A stretch of DNA of 64,000 nucleotides from Lentzea albida (GTDB taxonomy: Bacteria > Actinomycetota > Actinomycetes > Mycobacteriales > Pseudonocardiaceae): assembly GCF_900111005.1 (NCBI RefSeq), contig NZ_FOFV01000001.1, forward strand, positions 558,001-622,000. The letters are read 5' to 3'. Numbering within the stretch: the first letter of the stretch is position 1; each line of letters begins with the position of its first letter. The position numbers and the translations under genes are program-made. Shown here one piece after another: positions 10,552 to 18,752 of this stretch. The notes under the pieces are model-generated. The model did not search any database. It saw only the letters and a list, made by a program, of their open reading frames with translations, and was not told where the DNA came from.

Positions 10552-11208
10552 ATGACGGAGACCACGAACATCGCACTGCCGGCGATGCGCGTGTCCTACG
10601 AGCAGGGCTCGCTCAGCGAGTCCGAGCTTGCCGCCACCTGGCACGACCAGCTCCAGCTCTGGCTGGACCAGGCCTCGGGTGCCGGCCTCGCCGAACCCAA
10701 CGCCATGGTGCTGGCGACCACGGACGTGAAGGGCCGTCCGTCGTCGCGGACGGTGCTGGCCAAGGGTCTCGACGCTCGCGGGCTGGTGTTCTTCACCAAC
10801 TACACGTCGAACAAGTCGCACGACCTGATGGCCACGCGCTACGCGTCGGCCACATTCCCCTGGTTCGCGATGCAGCGGCAGGCGCACGTGCGCGGCGTCG
10901 TCGAGAAGGTCGGACCCGTGGAGACCGCCGAGTACTGGAACTCGCGCCCGCGGGGGTCGCAGATCGGGGCCTGGGCCTCGCCGCAGTCGCGTGTGGTGAG
11001 TGGGCGGTCCACTTTGGATTCCGCGCTGCACAAGATCGAGCGCCAGTTCGCCGACACCGAGAAGATCCCGGTGCCGCCGCACTGGGGCGGGTGGCGGATC
11101 CGGCCCGAGGAGGTCGAGTTCTGGCAGGGGCGGCGGGATCGGATGCACGACCGGCTGCGGTTCCGGCTCGGGCGGGACGGGTGGTCTTTGGAGCGAGTAG
11201 CTCCGTAG
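10552..11208 (+). CDS. pdxH: Pyridoxamine 5'-phosphate oxidase (PdxH)
   Basis: 218 residues. The FMN enzyme oxidises pyridoxine or pyridoxamine 5'-phosphate to PLP (EC 1.4.3.5), the last step of PLP biosynthesis and salvage. Family motifs are AMVLATTDVKGRPSSRTVLAKG, FFTNYTSNKSHDLM, EYWNSRPRGSQIGAWASPQS and the C-terminal PPHWGGWRIRPEEVEFWQG plus RLHDRLRF-like tail. The ATG at 10552 sits 7 bases after GGAGG (10540-10544). TATGGT at 10498-10503 is a possible -10. It is followed by its own terminator. Confidence 0.97.
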   Translation: MTETTNIALPAMRVSYEQGSLSESELAATWHDQLQLWLDQASGAGLAEPNAMVLATTDVKGRPSSRTVLAKGLDARGLVFFTNYTSNKSHDLMATRYASATFPWFAMQRQAHVRGVVEKVGPVETAEYWNSRPRGSQIGAWASPQSRVVSGRSTLDSALHKIERQFADTEKIPVPPHWGGWRIRPEEVEFWQGRRDRMHDRLRFRLGRDGWSLERVAP

Positions 11209-11221
11209 GGGTTTTGGGCTT

Positions 11222-11255
11222 GGGGCGCTTCCTGTGGGCGGGAGGCGCCCCTTTT
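11222..11255 (+). terminator. Rho-independent terminator of pdxH
   Basis: An 11-bp stem with one wobble pair (11222-11232 with 11241-11251) and an 8-base loop is followed by TTTT, 14 bases after the pdxH stop. Confidence 0.85.
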
Positions 11256-11692
11256 CGTGCGGGTCGGGTTCGTGTGGGCTGGGGTGCGGGTCGGCCTGGG
11301 GTGCGGGTCGGGTTGTGCGGGCTCGTGTCGGTTCCGCCGGCCGTGTGCAGAGGGGCAGCACCCCGCCCCCCTCGAGGTGAAGCCCCAATCGCCCCGGTTG
11401 GTGTGCACCGGCTCCCGGTGCGGCACAGTTCAGACGGCTCGCTGGGCTTCGCCACGCCAGGCTGCGTGCGTGGGCGGCCGTGTGCGGGTGGGCGCCGGTT
11501 GGCACCGCGCGCCCGGCCTGCGTGCGTGGTTGCGGTGGGCGGGCCAGTGCGGTCGGTACCGCCCCTTCCGCCGTGGCGCACCTCGCGGAACCTGACCTGG
11601 GGCTCGGGCGTCCTTCGGGTGGCGCGAATGTCCGATACCGGACTCGTCATACTGGGAATTCGGCAACAGCTAGCTACGAGGTGCGATTAACC
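11256..11692 (+). other. 437-bp non-coding region with GTGCGGGTCGG repeats and the asnB leader
   Basis: No convincing gene is visible. The left third is strongly G/T-biased and carries three exact copies of GTGCGGGTCGG (11257, 11284 and 11301) plus a partial fourth. The right end carries a possible -10 (CATACT, 11648-11653) and a GAGG about ten bases before the asnB GTG. Open frames that enter asnB from here have no family resemblance before the catalytic Cys. Confidence 0.6.
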
Positions 11693-13627
11693 GTGTGCGG
11701 AGTGCTCGGACTCATCTGTTCCACCGAAGCCACTGCGGCGTCCGCGCGTGCCTCGGTGGCTTCGGCGTTGCGTTGTCAGCGGCACCGGGGGCCGGACGAG
11801 CAGGACACCTGGGCCGACAAAGAGGTCATCTACGGGTTCAACCGGCTCGGGTTCATCGACCTCGAGCACTCGCACCAGCCGCTGGTGTGGGGGCCGCCGG
11901 AGAACCCGACGCGGTACACGCTGAACTTCAACGGCGAGATCTACAACTACAAGGAGCTCCGGGCGGAGCTCATGCGGAAGTTCGGCGCGCAGTTCAAGAC
12001 CAACGGTGACGGCGAGTCCATCGTCGCGGGGTACCACTACCTCGGGGCGGACTGGGTCAAGATGTTGCGCGGCATGTTCGCGTTCATGATCTGGGACGCG
12101 CAGGAGCGGGTTGTCTTCGGCGCCCGCGACCCGTTCGGGATCAAGCCGCTGTACTGGGCCGCCGGGCCCGGTGGGGTCGGGTTCTCGTCCGAGAAGAAGA
12201 GCCTGCTGCAGCTGACCGGTGTGCTGGGGATCAGCCAGGAGCTGGACCAGACGGCGTTGCAGCACTACCTGGTGCTCCAGTACGTGCCGGAGCCCGAGTC
12301 GCTGCACAAGGCGATCCGGCGGGTGGAGTCCGGCACGTCGTTCAAGGTGTCGCCGGGTGGGCAGGTGCTGTTCAACCGGTACTTCAAGCCCGTGTTCTCG
12401 CCGCGGCCGGTCAACGGGGCGCACGAGGCCGAGGCGCTGCACGAGCGCATTGCCGACGTGATGCGCGACTCGGTGGCCAAGCACATGATCTCCGACCCGG
12501 ACGTCACGGTCGGTGCGTTCCTGTCCGGCGGTATCGACTCCACGGCCACGGCGACGCTGGCGAAGCAGCACAACCCGAACCTCATCGCGTTCACCAGCGG
12601 GTTCGACCGGCAGGGGTACTCGGAGGTCGACGTCGCGGCGGAGACGGCAGCGGCGATCGGGGTGCGGCACGTGGTCCGGACGGTGTCGCCGGACGAGATG
12701 ATGGAAGAGCTGCCGCTGATCATCTGGTACCTCGACGACCCGGTGGCGGACCCGGCGTTGGTGCCGTTGTACTTCATCGCCAAGGAGGCGCGGAAGTACG
12801 TCAAGGCCGTGCTGTCCGGTGAGGGCGCGGACGAGCTGTTCGGCGGGTACGTGATCTACCACGAGCCGCTGTCGCTGTCGCCGTTCGAGAAGGTGCCGGG
12901 CGGCGTGCGCAAGCTCATGGGTGCCGTGTCGAAGTCCATTCCGGAGGGTGTGCGCGGCAAGGACCTGCTGCGGCGCGGGTCGCTCCGGCTGGAGGAGCGG
13001 TACTACGGCAACGCCCGCAACTTCAGCGACGCGCAGGTGCGCGCGGTGTTCCCCGGTTACGTCGAGGGCATCGGCTTCCAGGACGTCACGGCGCCCTGGT
13101 ACCGCGAGTCGGAGTCGTGGGACCCGGTCGCGCGCATGCAGCACATCGACCTCTTCACGTGGCTGCGCGGCGACATCCTGGTCAAGGCCGACAAGGTCAC
13201 CATGGCCAACTCGATCGAGCTGCGCGTGCCGTTCCTCGACCCCGAGGTGTTCCGGGTGGCGGCCGAGGTGCCGCTCGACCAGAAGCTCACCGAGGGCACC
13301 ACGAAGTACGCGCTGCGCAAGGCATTGGCGAAGATCATCCCCGCGCACGTGCTGAACCGGCCGAAGCTCGGGTTCCCGGTGCCGATCCGGCACTGGCTGC
13401 GCGCCGAGATGTACGACTGGGCGCGCGGGATCATCAACGACTCGCAGACCGGTCACCTGCTCGACAAGAACGCGGTGCTCGACCTGCTCGCCGAGCACAA
13501 GTCGGAGCAGTTCGACCGCAGCCGGCAGCTGTGGAGCGTGCTGTGCTTCATGATCTGGCACGGGATCTTCGTCGAGGGCCGGATCAGCCCGAAGGTGCCG
13601 GAGCCGGTGTACCCGGTGCGCCTCTGA
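11693..13627 (+). CDS. asnB: Glutamine-dependent asparagine synthetase (AsnB)
   Basis: 644 residues; makes asparagine from aspartate, ATP and glutamine nitrogen (EC 6.3.5.4). The GTG at 11693 is fixed by biochemistry: it puts the nucleophile Cys at position 2 (MCGVLGLIC), exposed when Met is removed. The glutaminase domain (2-220) has RHRGPDEQDTW and NFNGEIYNY. The synthetase domain has the PP-loop SGGIDS at about 277-282 and GEGADELFGGY. Actinobacteria use such AsnB-type proteins both for asparagine supply and for amidating cell-wall or secondary metabolites; nothing adjacent favours the latter. Confidence 0.95.
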   Translation: MCGVLGLICSTEATAASARASVASALRCQRHRGPDEQDTWADKEVIYGFNRLGFIDLEHSHQPLVWGPPENPTRYTLNFNGEIYNYKELRAELMRKFGAQFKTNGDGESIVAGYHYLGADWVKMLRGMFAFMIWDAQERVVFGARDPFGIKPLYWAAGPGGVGFSSEKKSLLQLTGVLGISQELDQTALQHYLVLQYVPEPESLHKAIRRVESGTSFKVSPGGQVLFNRYFKPVFSPRPVNGAHEAEALHERIADVMRDSVAKHMISDPDVTVGAFLSGGIDSTATATLAKQHNPNLIAFTSGFDRQGYSEVDVAAETAAAIGVRHVVRTVSPDEMMEELPLIIWYLDDPVADPALVPLYFIAKEARKYVKAVLSGEGADELFGGYVIYHEPLSLSPFEKVPGGVRKLMGAVSKSIPEGVRGKDLLRRGSLRLEERYYGNARNFSDAQVRAVFPGYVEGIGFQDVTAPWYRESESWDPVARMQHIDLFTWLRGDILVKADKVTMANSIELRVPFLDPEVFRVAAEVPLDQKLTEGTTKYALRKALAKIIPAHVLNRPKLGFPVPIRHWLRAEMYDWARGIINDSQTGHLLDKNAVLDLLAEHKSEQFDRSRQLWSVLCFMIWHGIFVEGRISPKVPEPVYPVRL

Positions 13628-13674
13628 CGAGTGGTCTTGGCGACAAGTCCACGAAATGGGCTTGTTAGTTGCCA

Positions 13675-13689
13675 TAGGCTAACCAAGTG
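13675..13689 (+). promoter_or_regulatory. Probable leaderless -10 (TAGGCT) of the MFS gene
   Basis: TAGGCT at 13675-13680 lies six bases before the GTG start at 13687. No ribosome-binding site precedes the GTG, so a transcript starting at the first codon is likely. Confidence 0.45.
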
Positions 13690-14949
13690 ACCACTGCGGG
13701 GAGAAGCACGCGCTCGGCGTTCGTGATCGACACGCGACCGTTGAAGATCGTCGCCTATCGCCGGTTGTGGATCTCCACGATCGTCACGGCGGTGGGCTCC
13801 CAGCTCACCGCCGTCGCCGTGCCGAAGCAGGTCTACGACCTCACCGGGTCGTCCGCCTGGGTCGGCATCGCGGCCGGCGTCGCGCTCGTCCCGCTGCTGG
13901 TCTTCGGCCTGTGGGGCGGCGCGATTGCGGACACGGTCGACCGCCGCAAGCTGCTGCTCGTCACCAACACCGGCATCGCCGTCTCGTCGGTGCTGCTGTG
14001 GGCGCAGGCGGCGATGAACGTCGGCTCGGTGTGGCTCGTGATCGCGTTGCTCGGGCTGCAACAGGTGTTCTTCGCGGCCAACGCGCCCGCGCGGTCGGCG
14101 TCGATCGCCAGGCTGGTGCCCGCCGAGCTGTTGCCGTCGGCCGGCGCGCTGGGCTCCACGGTCATGCAGTTCGGTGCCGTGCTCGGGCCGTTGCTCGCGG
14201 GCGCGTTCATGCCGGTCGTCGGGCTCTCGACGCTGTACCTCGTGGACGCCGTCGCGCTCATCGCCGCGGTCTACGCCGTGTGGAAGCTGCCGCCGATGCC
14301 CCCGCTGGACGGCGTGGTGCGCCGCGCGGGCCTGCGGGACGTGCTGGACGGGTTCGTCTACCTCTGGGCCCAGAAGGTGCTGATGGCGAGCATGCTGCTG
14401 GACATCATCGCGATGGTGTTCGGCATGCCGCGGGCGCTGTTCCCGGAGATGGCCCAGCACACGTTCGGCGACCCGGCGGGCGGTGGGTTCGCGCTCGGCG
14501 TGCTGTTCGCGGCGATCCCCGTCGGTGCCGTCCTCTGCGGCCTCACGTCCGGCTGGATCTCCAACGTCAGCAGGCACGGTGTCGCGCTGACGCTCGCCGT
14601 CGTGGGCTGGGGCCTCGCGATCGCCGGGTTCGGCCTCGCCGGTTCGCTGTGGGTCGCGGCCGCGTTCCTCGCGCTCGCCGGCGCCGCCGACATGGTGTCG
14701 ATGGCGTTCCGCGGCGCGATCCTGCAGTCCGCCGCGACGGACGAGATGCGCGGACGGATGCAGGGCGTGTTCATCGTGGTCGTGGCCGGTGGGCCGCGCA
14801 TCGCGGACCTGTTGCACGGCACCGGTGGCGCGGCGTTCGGCACGGCCGCGGCGGTGTCGGTCGGCGGTCTGCTGGTGGTCGTCGCGAGCGTGGTCATGGT
14901 CGCCGCGCTGCCCGCGATCTGGCGCTACCGCGTCAACTCCGCGAGCTGA
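13687..14949 (+). CDS. MFS exporter, EntS-like (MFS_3 family)
   Basis: 420 residues with about eleven to twelve membrane segments. After a short basic N-terminus comes the pattern FVIDTRPLKIVAYRRLWIST...SQLTAVAVPKQVYDLTGSSAWVG, shared by enterobactin exporter EntS-like and Tet/macrolide-type MFS_3 proteins, with the loop motif GGAIADTVDRRKLLLVTN. It probably exports a small molecule; the substrate is unknown. The GTG start lies directly behind a TAGGCT box with no Shine-Dalgarno. Its last 17 bp overlap the convergent lipoprotein gene. Confidence 0.88.
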   Translation: MTTAGRSTRSAFVIDTRPLKIVAYRRLWISTIVTAVGSQLTAVAVPKQVYDLTGSSAWVGIAAGVALVPLLVFGLWGGAIADTVDRRKLLLVTNTGIAVSSVLLWAQAAMNVGSVWLVIALLGLQQVFFAANAPARSASIARLVPAELLPSAGALGSTVMQFGAVLGPLLAGAFMPVVGLSTLYLVDAVALIAAVYAVWKLPPMPPLDGVVRRAGLRDVLDGFVYLWAQKVLMASMLLDIIAMVFGMPRALFPEMAQHTFGDPAGGGFALGVLFAAIPVGAVLCGLTSGWISNVSRHGVALTLAVVGWGLAIAGFGLAGSLWVAAAFLALAGAADMVSMAFRGAILQSAATDEMRGRMQGVFIVVVAGGPRIADLLHGTGGAAFGTAAAVSVGGLLVVVASVVMVAALPAIWRYRVNSAS

Positions 14950-15727
14950 TCTCCGACGCGTTCGGCGCCGCGATCGCCACCTCGTCGCCCCAGCCGGAGA
15001 AGCGCGCCTCGTCGACGATCCGAGCGCCCTGGAACTCCGTGTAGAACGCGATGCGGACGGGCAGGCCGCTGCCGTCGAGCTCGATCTCGCCGGTCGACCC
15101 GGCCACGTTCTGGTCCAGCGCGAGCTTGATCTCGTTGCGCAGGCCCTCGTCGGTGAGGGTGTCGTAGGCCTTCCGGTAGTCGACGGAGATCGAGTACCGG
15201 GTCGTCCCGCCGATCTGCGCGGTCAGCTTGATCTCCCCGCCCGCCTCCATCACCGGCAGGTGGTACGTCGTGAACGCGGCCTGCTGGAAGACGACGTCGT
15301 GGAACCCGAGCAACGTCGTGGTGAAGTCGTCGTCCACGGCGCGGTCCAGCTTCACCCACGGCTTGTCCGCGGGCAGCCCGAACACCGCCGCCGGCAGCTT
15401 CACGAACGCGCTGTCCCGCGTGGTCGACACCAGCCGCAGCTCCACCGCCTCGCCGCCGCTCTGCACGGGACGGGTCGTGGTCGCGTCCATGGCGGGCACC
15501 TCGCCGCCGAGCCGCACGGCACCGCTCGACGGGTACCGCACGCCCCCGCCCGCGGCCGGCGGGGCGATGGTGAACCGGTAGGTCTTCTTCTCGCCGACCG
15601 ACTTGGTCACCGCGGCCACCAGGCTCTTCACGTCGCGGTACCGGCCGTCGCCCTGGCTCGCGGGTTCGGACGAGGAGCAGGCGGTCAGCGCCAGGACGGC
15701 GATGATCGCGGTTGCCGCGAGTCTCAT
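14933..15727 (-). CDS. Secreted lipoprotein, possibly LppX/LprG-like
   Basis: 264 residues. It has a clear lipoprotein signal: MRLAATAIIAVLALTAC, with the lipobox LTAC giving Cys17 as the lipidated residue. The mature part is beta-rich with segments such as YRFTIAPPAAGGGVRY, TYHLPVMEAGGEIKLTAQIGG and GSTGEIELDGSGLPVRI, which resembles the LppX_LprAFG fold of half-barrel lipid carriers. That assignment is tentative. It is single, and converges with the MFS gene with a 17-bp overlap of coding ends. Confidence 0.8.
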   Translation of the reverse strand: MRLAATAIIAVLALTACSSSEPASQGDGRYRDVKSLVAAVTKSVGEKKTYRFTIAPPAAGGGVRYPSSGAVRLGGEVPAMDATTTRPVQSGGEAVELRLVSTTRDSAFVKLPAAVFGLPADKPWVKLDRAVDDDFTTTLLGFHDVVFQQAAFTTYHLPVMEAGGEIKLTAQIGGTTRYSISVDYRKAYDTLTDEGLRNEIKLALDQNVAGSTGEIELDGSGLPVRIAFYTEFQGARIVDEARFSGWGDEVAIAAPNASEISSRS

Positions 15728-15808
15728 CGTGCGATTGTTACACCAATTGGGTGAGGTGGGCGTCCGTTCGTGCCTGGTGGCCAGGCGAAACGGGCAGAAT
15801 CTTCGGGC

Positions 15809-17203
15809 ATGGCTGAAGCGACTCCACAAACGGAGCAACCAGAGCTGCACCGGGCGATCGGCCCGAAGCTCCTGCTGTTCTTCGTCGTCGGCGACATCCT
15901 CGGCACCGGTATCTACGCCCTCACCGGCAACGTGGCCGGCAAGATCGGCGGCGCCCTCTGGCTGCCCTTCCTGCTCGCGTTCGTGGTGGCGTTCCTGACC
16001 GCGTTCAGCTACCTCGAGCTCGTCGGCAAGTACCCCAGGGCCGCCGGCGCCGCGCTCTACACGAACAGAGCGTTCGGGATCCACTTCCTGACGTTCATGG
16101 TCGCGTTCGCCGTCATGTGCTCCGGCATCACGTCGGCGTCGTCGGCCGCGCTCGCGTTCGGCCGCACGTACCTGCGGCAGTTGCTCGTCGAGTTCTTCGA
16201 CGTCTCGTTGCGGCCGGAGTCGCTCGTCATCACCGGCATCGCGATCGTCTTCATCGCGGCGCTGGCGGTCATCAACTTCCGCGGCGTCTCGGAGTCGGTC
16301 AAGGCCAACGTGGTGCTGACCTGCATCGAGCTGTCCGGTCTGGTGATCATCATCCTGATCGGCATCTGGGCCGTCGTGAACGGCGACGGCGAGCCCGGCA
16401 GGCTCACCGAGATCCACGTGCCGGACGGCAGCAGCGTGCTGCTCGCGGTCACCTCGGCCACGGCGCTCGCGTTCTTCGCGATGGTCGGCTTCGAGGACTC
16501 GGTCAACATGGCCGAGGAGTGCAAGAACCCGGCCAAGATCTTCCCGCGCGCGATGCTGATCGGCATGGGCGTCGCGGCCCTGATCTACGTGCTGGTCGCG
16601 ATCACGTCGTCGCTGCTGATCCCGTCCGACGAGCTCGCGAAGGCGGGCAGCAGCGCGTTGCTGAAGGTCGTCACGGTCGGCGCGCCGGGCTTCCCGCTGT
16701 GGATCTTCGCGTTGATCGGCCTGCTGGCCGTCATCAACTCGGCGCTGATCAACATGCTGATGGCGTCGAGGCTGTTGTACGGCATGGCGAACGAGAAGAT
16801 CATCCCGTCGTTCTTCGGCACGGTGCACCCGTTCCGCCGCACGCCGTGGATCTCGATCGTCTTCACGACCGGCGTCGCGGTGATCCTGGTGTCCACGGCG
16901 GACATCGGCAAGCTCGGCGGCACCACGTCGTTGCTGCTGCTGATCGTCTTCACGATCGTCAACGTGGCGTGCCTGGTGCTGCGGCGGGAGAAGTCCGAGC
17001 ACGAGCACTTCCGGGCGCCGACGTGGGCCCCGGTCCTCGGCGCGATCACGTGCGCGTACCTCGCCATGCCGGTGCTCTCGGGCCGTCCGTGGGACGACTA
17101 CAAGATCGCGGGCTGGCTGCTGCTCGCCGGTCTGGTGCTCTGGGGCATCAACCGCGTGCTGCACGGCAAGGTGGAGACCCACCCGGAGAACCTCGGCAAG
17201 TAG
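15809..17203 (+). CDS. APC-superfamily amino acid permease
   Basis: 464 residues with twelve predicted membrane segments. The first contains the substrate-binding GDILGTGIYALTG motif (the GxG(I/V) signature of LeuT-fold APC transporters), and FSYLELVGKYPRAAGAALYT and FAMVGFEDSVNMAEECKNP are family hallmarks. It imports or exchanges an amino acid or polyamine; the substrate is not assignable. The ATG at 15809 lies 8 bases after CAGAAT (15795-15800), a possible -10. A longer frame from 15770 adds residues without family support. Confidence 0.9.
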   Translation: MAEATPQTEQPELHRAIGPKLLLFFVVGDILGTGIYALTGNVAGKIGGALWLPFLLAFVVAFLTAFSYLELVGKYPRAAGAALYTNRAFGIHFLTFMVAFAVMCSGITSASSAALAFGRTYLRQLLVEFFDVSLRPESLVITGIAIVFIAALAVINFRGVSESVKANVVLTCIELSGLVIIILIGIWAVVNGDGEPGRLTEIHVPDGSSVLLAVTSATALAFFAMVGFEDSVNMAEECKNPAKIFPRAMLIGMGVAALIYVLVAITSSLLIPSDELAKAGSSALLKVVTVGAPGFPLWIFALIGLLAVINSALINMLMASRLLYGMANEKIIPSFFGTVHPFRRTPWISIVFTTGVAVILVSTADIGKLGGTTSLLLLIVFTIVNVACLVLRREKSEHEHFRAPTWAPVLGAITCAYLAMPVLSGRPWDDYKIAGWLLLAGLVLWGINRVLHGKVETHPENLGK

Positions 17204-17221
17204 GGCTCCAGGACACAGGCC

Positions 17222-17938
17222 CTAGTCGAGCAGGTGCTTCAGGAACCGGTCCGGATCGCCCAGGAAACCGCGGGTGAGCCGGACCGGTTCCGCTGTGTCG
17301 TAGGAGATCTCGTCGATGGTGTCGGTGATCTCGAGGATCGTGGCCCGCGGCGCCGCGAGCAGGATCGGCGAGTGCGTGGCGATGATGAACTGCGAGCCCT
17401 CCTCGACGAGCTCGTGCATGCGGCGCAGGACCGTGAGGCAGCCTTTGACCGACAGCGCGGCCTCCGGCTCGTCCAGCACGTAGAGGCCCTTGCTGCCGAA
17501 CCGGTGCGTCATCAGGTCGATGAAGCTCTCGCCGTGTGACCGCTCGTGCAACGACTTCCCGCCGTACGACGCGTGGATCCCCTCGCCGATCCGGTCGATC
17601 TCGGTGGCGACGTTGTAGAACGACTCGGCCCTGAGGAAGAACCCCGTCCGCGGCTTCCTGGTGCCCCAGCTCAGGATCAGGTGCTCGCCGAGCGACGACT
17701 CCGTCGCCTTGGTGGCGAAGCGGAACGACTGCGTGCCGCCCTCCGCGTTGAACCCGGCCGCCACCGCGATCGCCTCGACCAGCGTCGACTTGCCCGCGCC
17801 GTTGTCGCCCGTGAGGAACGTGATCGGGCTGCGGAGCTCCAGAGGCTGCCTGATCAGGTGCTGGACGACCGGCAACGTGAACGGGTAGCGGTGCGTGTCG
17901 CTGGCCTGGTCGAGGCGGATCCGGTGGATGAACGTCAC
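17222..17938 (-). CDS. Small AAA/ABC-type ATPase (OLD/RecF-like)
   Basis: 238 residues. Walker A is GDNGAGKST in LRSPITFLTGDNGAGKSTLVEAIA, the Walker B-like segment is LYVLDEPEAALS, and the switch histidine lies in IIATHSPILLA. This is the compact AAA_21/AAA_23 architecture without a nuclease or coiled-coil arm. Such ATPases are widespread and mostly unstudied; some belong to defence modules, but no partner effector is encoded here. The GTG start overlaps the stop of the MBL hydrolase gene upstream (GTGA), so the two are co-translated. Confidence 0.85.
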   Translation of the reverse strand: MTFIHRIRLDQASDTHRYPFTLPVVQHLIRQPLELRSPITFLTGDNGAGKSTLVEAIAVAAGFNAEGGTQSFRFATKATESSLGEHLILSWGTRKPRTGFFLRAESFYNVATEIDRIGEGIHASYGGKSLHERSHGESFIDLMTHRFGSKGLYVLDEPEAALSVKGCLTVLRRMHELVEEGSQFIIATHSPILLAAPRATILEITDTIDEISYDTAEPVRLTRGFLGDPDRFLKHLLD

Positions 17939-18711
17939 GCGAGGCGCGCCAGTTCGACCGGGTCGTGCGCGGAGAACACCTCGACCTCGCCCTGGGCCTT
18001 GAGCTCGCGCAGACGCTCCACATTGGACACGCGCTGCTGGTTGATCATCGCGGTCTGCTTCCCGAAGAGCTTCAGGGCGAAGATGTCGCTGGGCGGCGTC
18101 TCGACCTCGCCGCGGTAGAAGTACGCGTCGCCCGCGTGCAGCAGCCAGCCGTCGTCGGACCGGACCGCGATGCCGGTGTGGCCCCTGGTGTGCCCGATCA
18201 GCGGCACCATCAGGACGTCCTCGGGCAGGCCGTCGATGCTCTTGACGGCCTCGAACCCGAACCAGTCCTCACCCTCGGCCTTGTGCGTCTCGAACGTGAC
18301 GCCCTCGCGTTGCTTCTTCGGGTACCGAGCGCGCTCCTTGGCGTTGCGCGGGTTGGTCGCCGCCTCCAGCTCGGTGTCGAGCACGTGCACGGTGGCCTTC
18401 GGGAAGTCGCGCAGCCCACCGGCGTGGTCGAGGTCGAGGTGGGTCAGCAGCACGTGCCGCACGTCGTCGGCGGTGTACCCGCGCTTCTCGACCTGGCTGA
18501 TCGCCGTCTCGGTGATGTCGAGCGCCGGCCGCAGCAGCTTGCGGCTCAACCCGTCGATCGTCGCCTTCGGGTCCGTCACCTCGTTCATGCCGAAGCCCGT
18601 GTCGACCAGCACCAGCCCCCGGTCGGACTCGATGAGCAGGCAGTGGGCCACCAGCCCGCCCGCGACCAGGGGCGGCCGGAACGTGGCGCAGTTGAGGTGA
18701 TGAACCTTCAT
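17935..18711 (-). CDS. Metallo-beta-lactamase-fold hydrolase (lactonase-like)
   Basis: 258 residues. The metal motif THLDLDHAGG is followed by GHTRGHTG, LLHAGDAYFY and the C-terminal FSAHDP histidine, as in N-acyl homoserine lactonase-like MBL proteins. The second position of the HxHxDH motif is Asp here (HLDLDH), a common variant in this subgroup. The substrate is unknown. I prefer the ATG at 18711 because GGAAGGA (18719-18725) is 7 bases away; a TTG two codons earlier is possible. It is coupled to the downstream ATPase gene by GTGA. Confidence 0.88.
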   Translation of the reverse strand: MKVHHLNCATFRPPLVAGGLVAHCLLIESDRGLVLVDTGFGMNEVTDPKATIDGLSRKLLRPALDITETAISQVEKRGYTADDVRHVLLTHLDLDHAGGLRDFPKATVHVLDTELEAATNPRNAKERARYPKKQREGVTFETHKAEGEDWFGFEAVKSIDGLPEDVLMVPLIGHTRGHTGIAVRSDDGWLLHAGDAYFYRGEVETPPSDIFALKLFGKQTAMINQQRVSNVERLRELKAQGEVEVFSAHDPVELARLA

Positions 18712-18735
18712 GGGCAAATCCTTCCACCGGCCCCG

Positions 18736-18752
18736 TAGGCTTCAGCCTCATG
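18736..18752 (+). promoter_or_regulatory. Probable leaderless -10 (TAGGCT) of galM
   Basis: TAGGCT at 18736-18741 lies eight bases before the ATG at 18750, with no Shine-Dalgarno between them. The same hexamer and spacing class is seen at 13675. Confidence 0.45.

Noticed and set aside
11480..11692. N-terminal extension of AsnB
   Set aside because: AsnB needs Cys at position 2 after Met removal; only the GTG at 11693 gives this.
17222..18711. Defence island (AAA ATPase plus MBL hydrolase)
   Set aside because: No nuclease, toxin or other known effector is present, and the neighbours are housekeeping genes.
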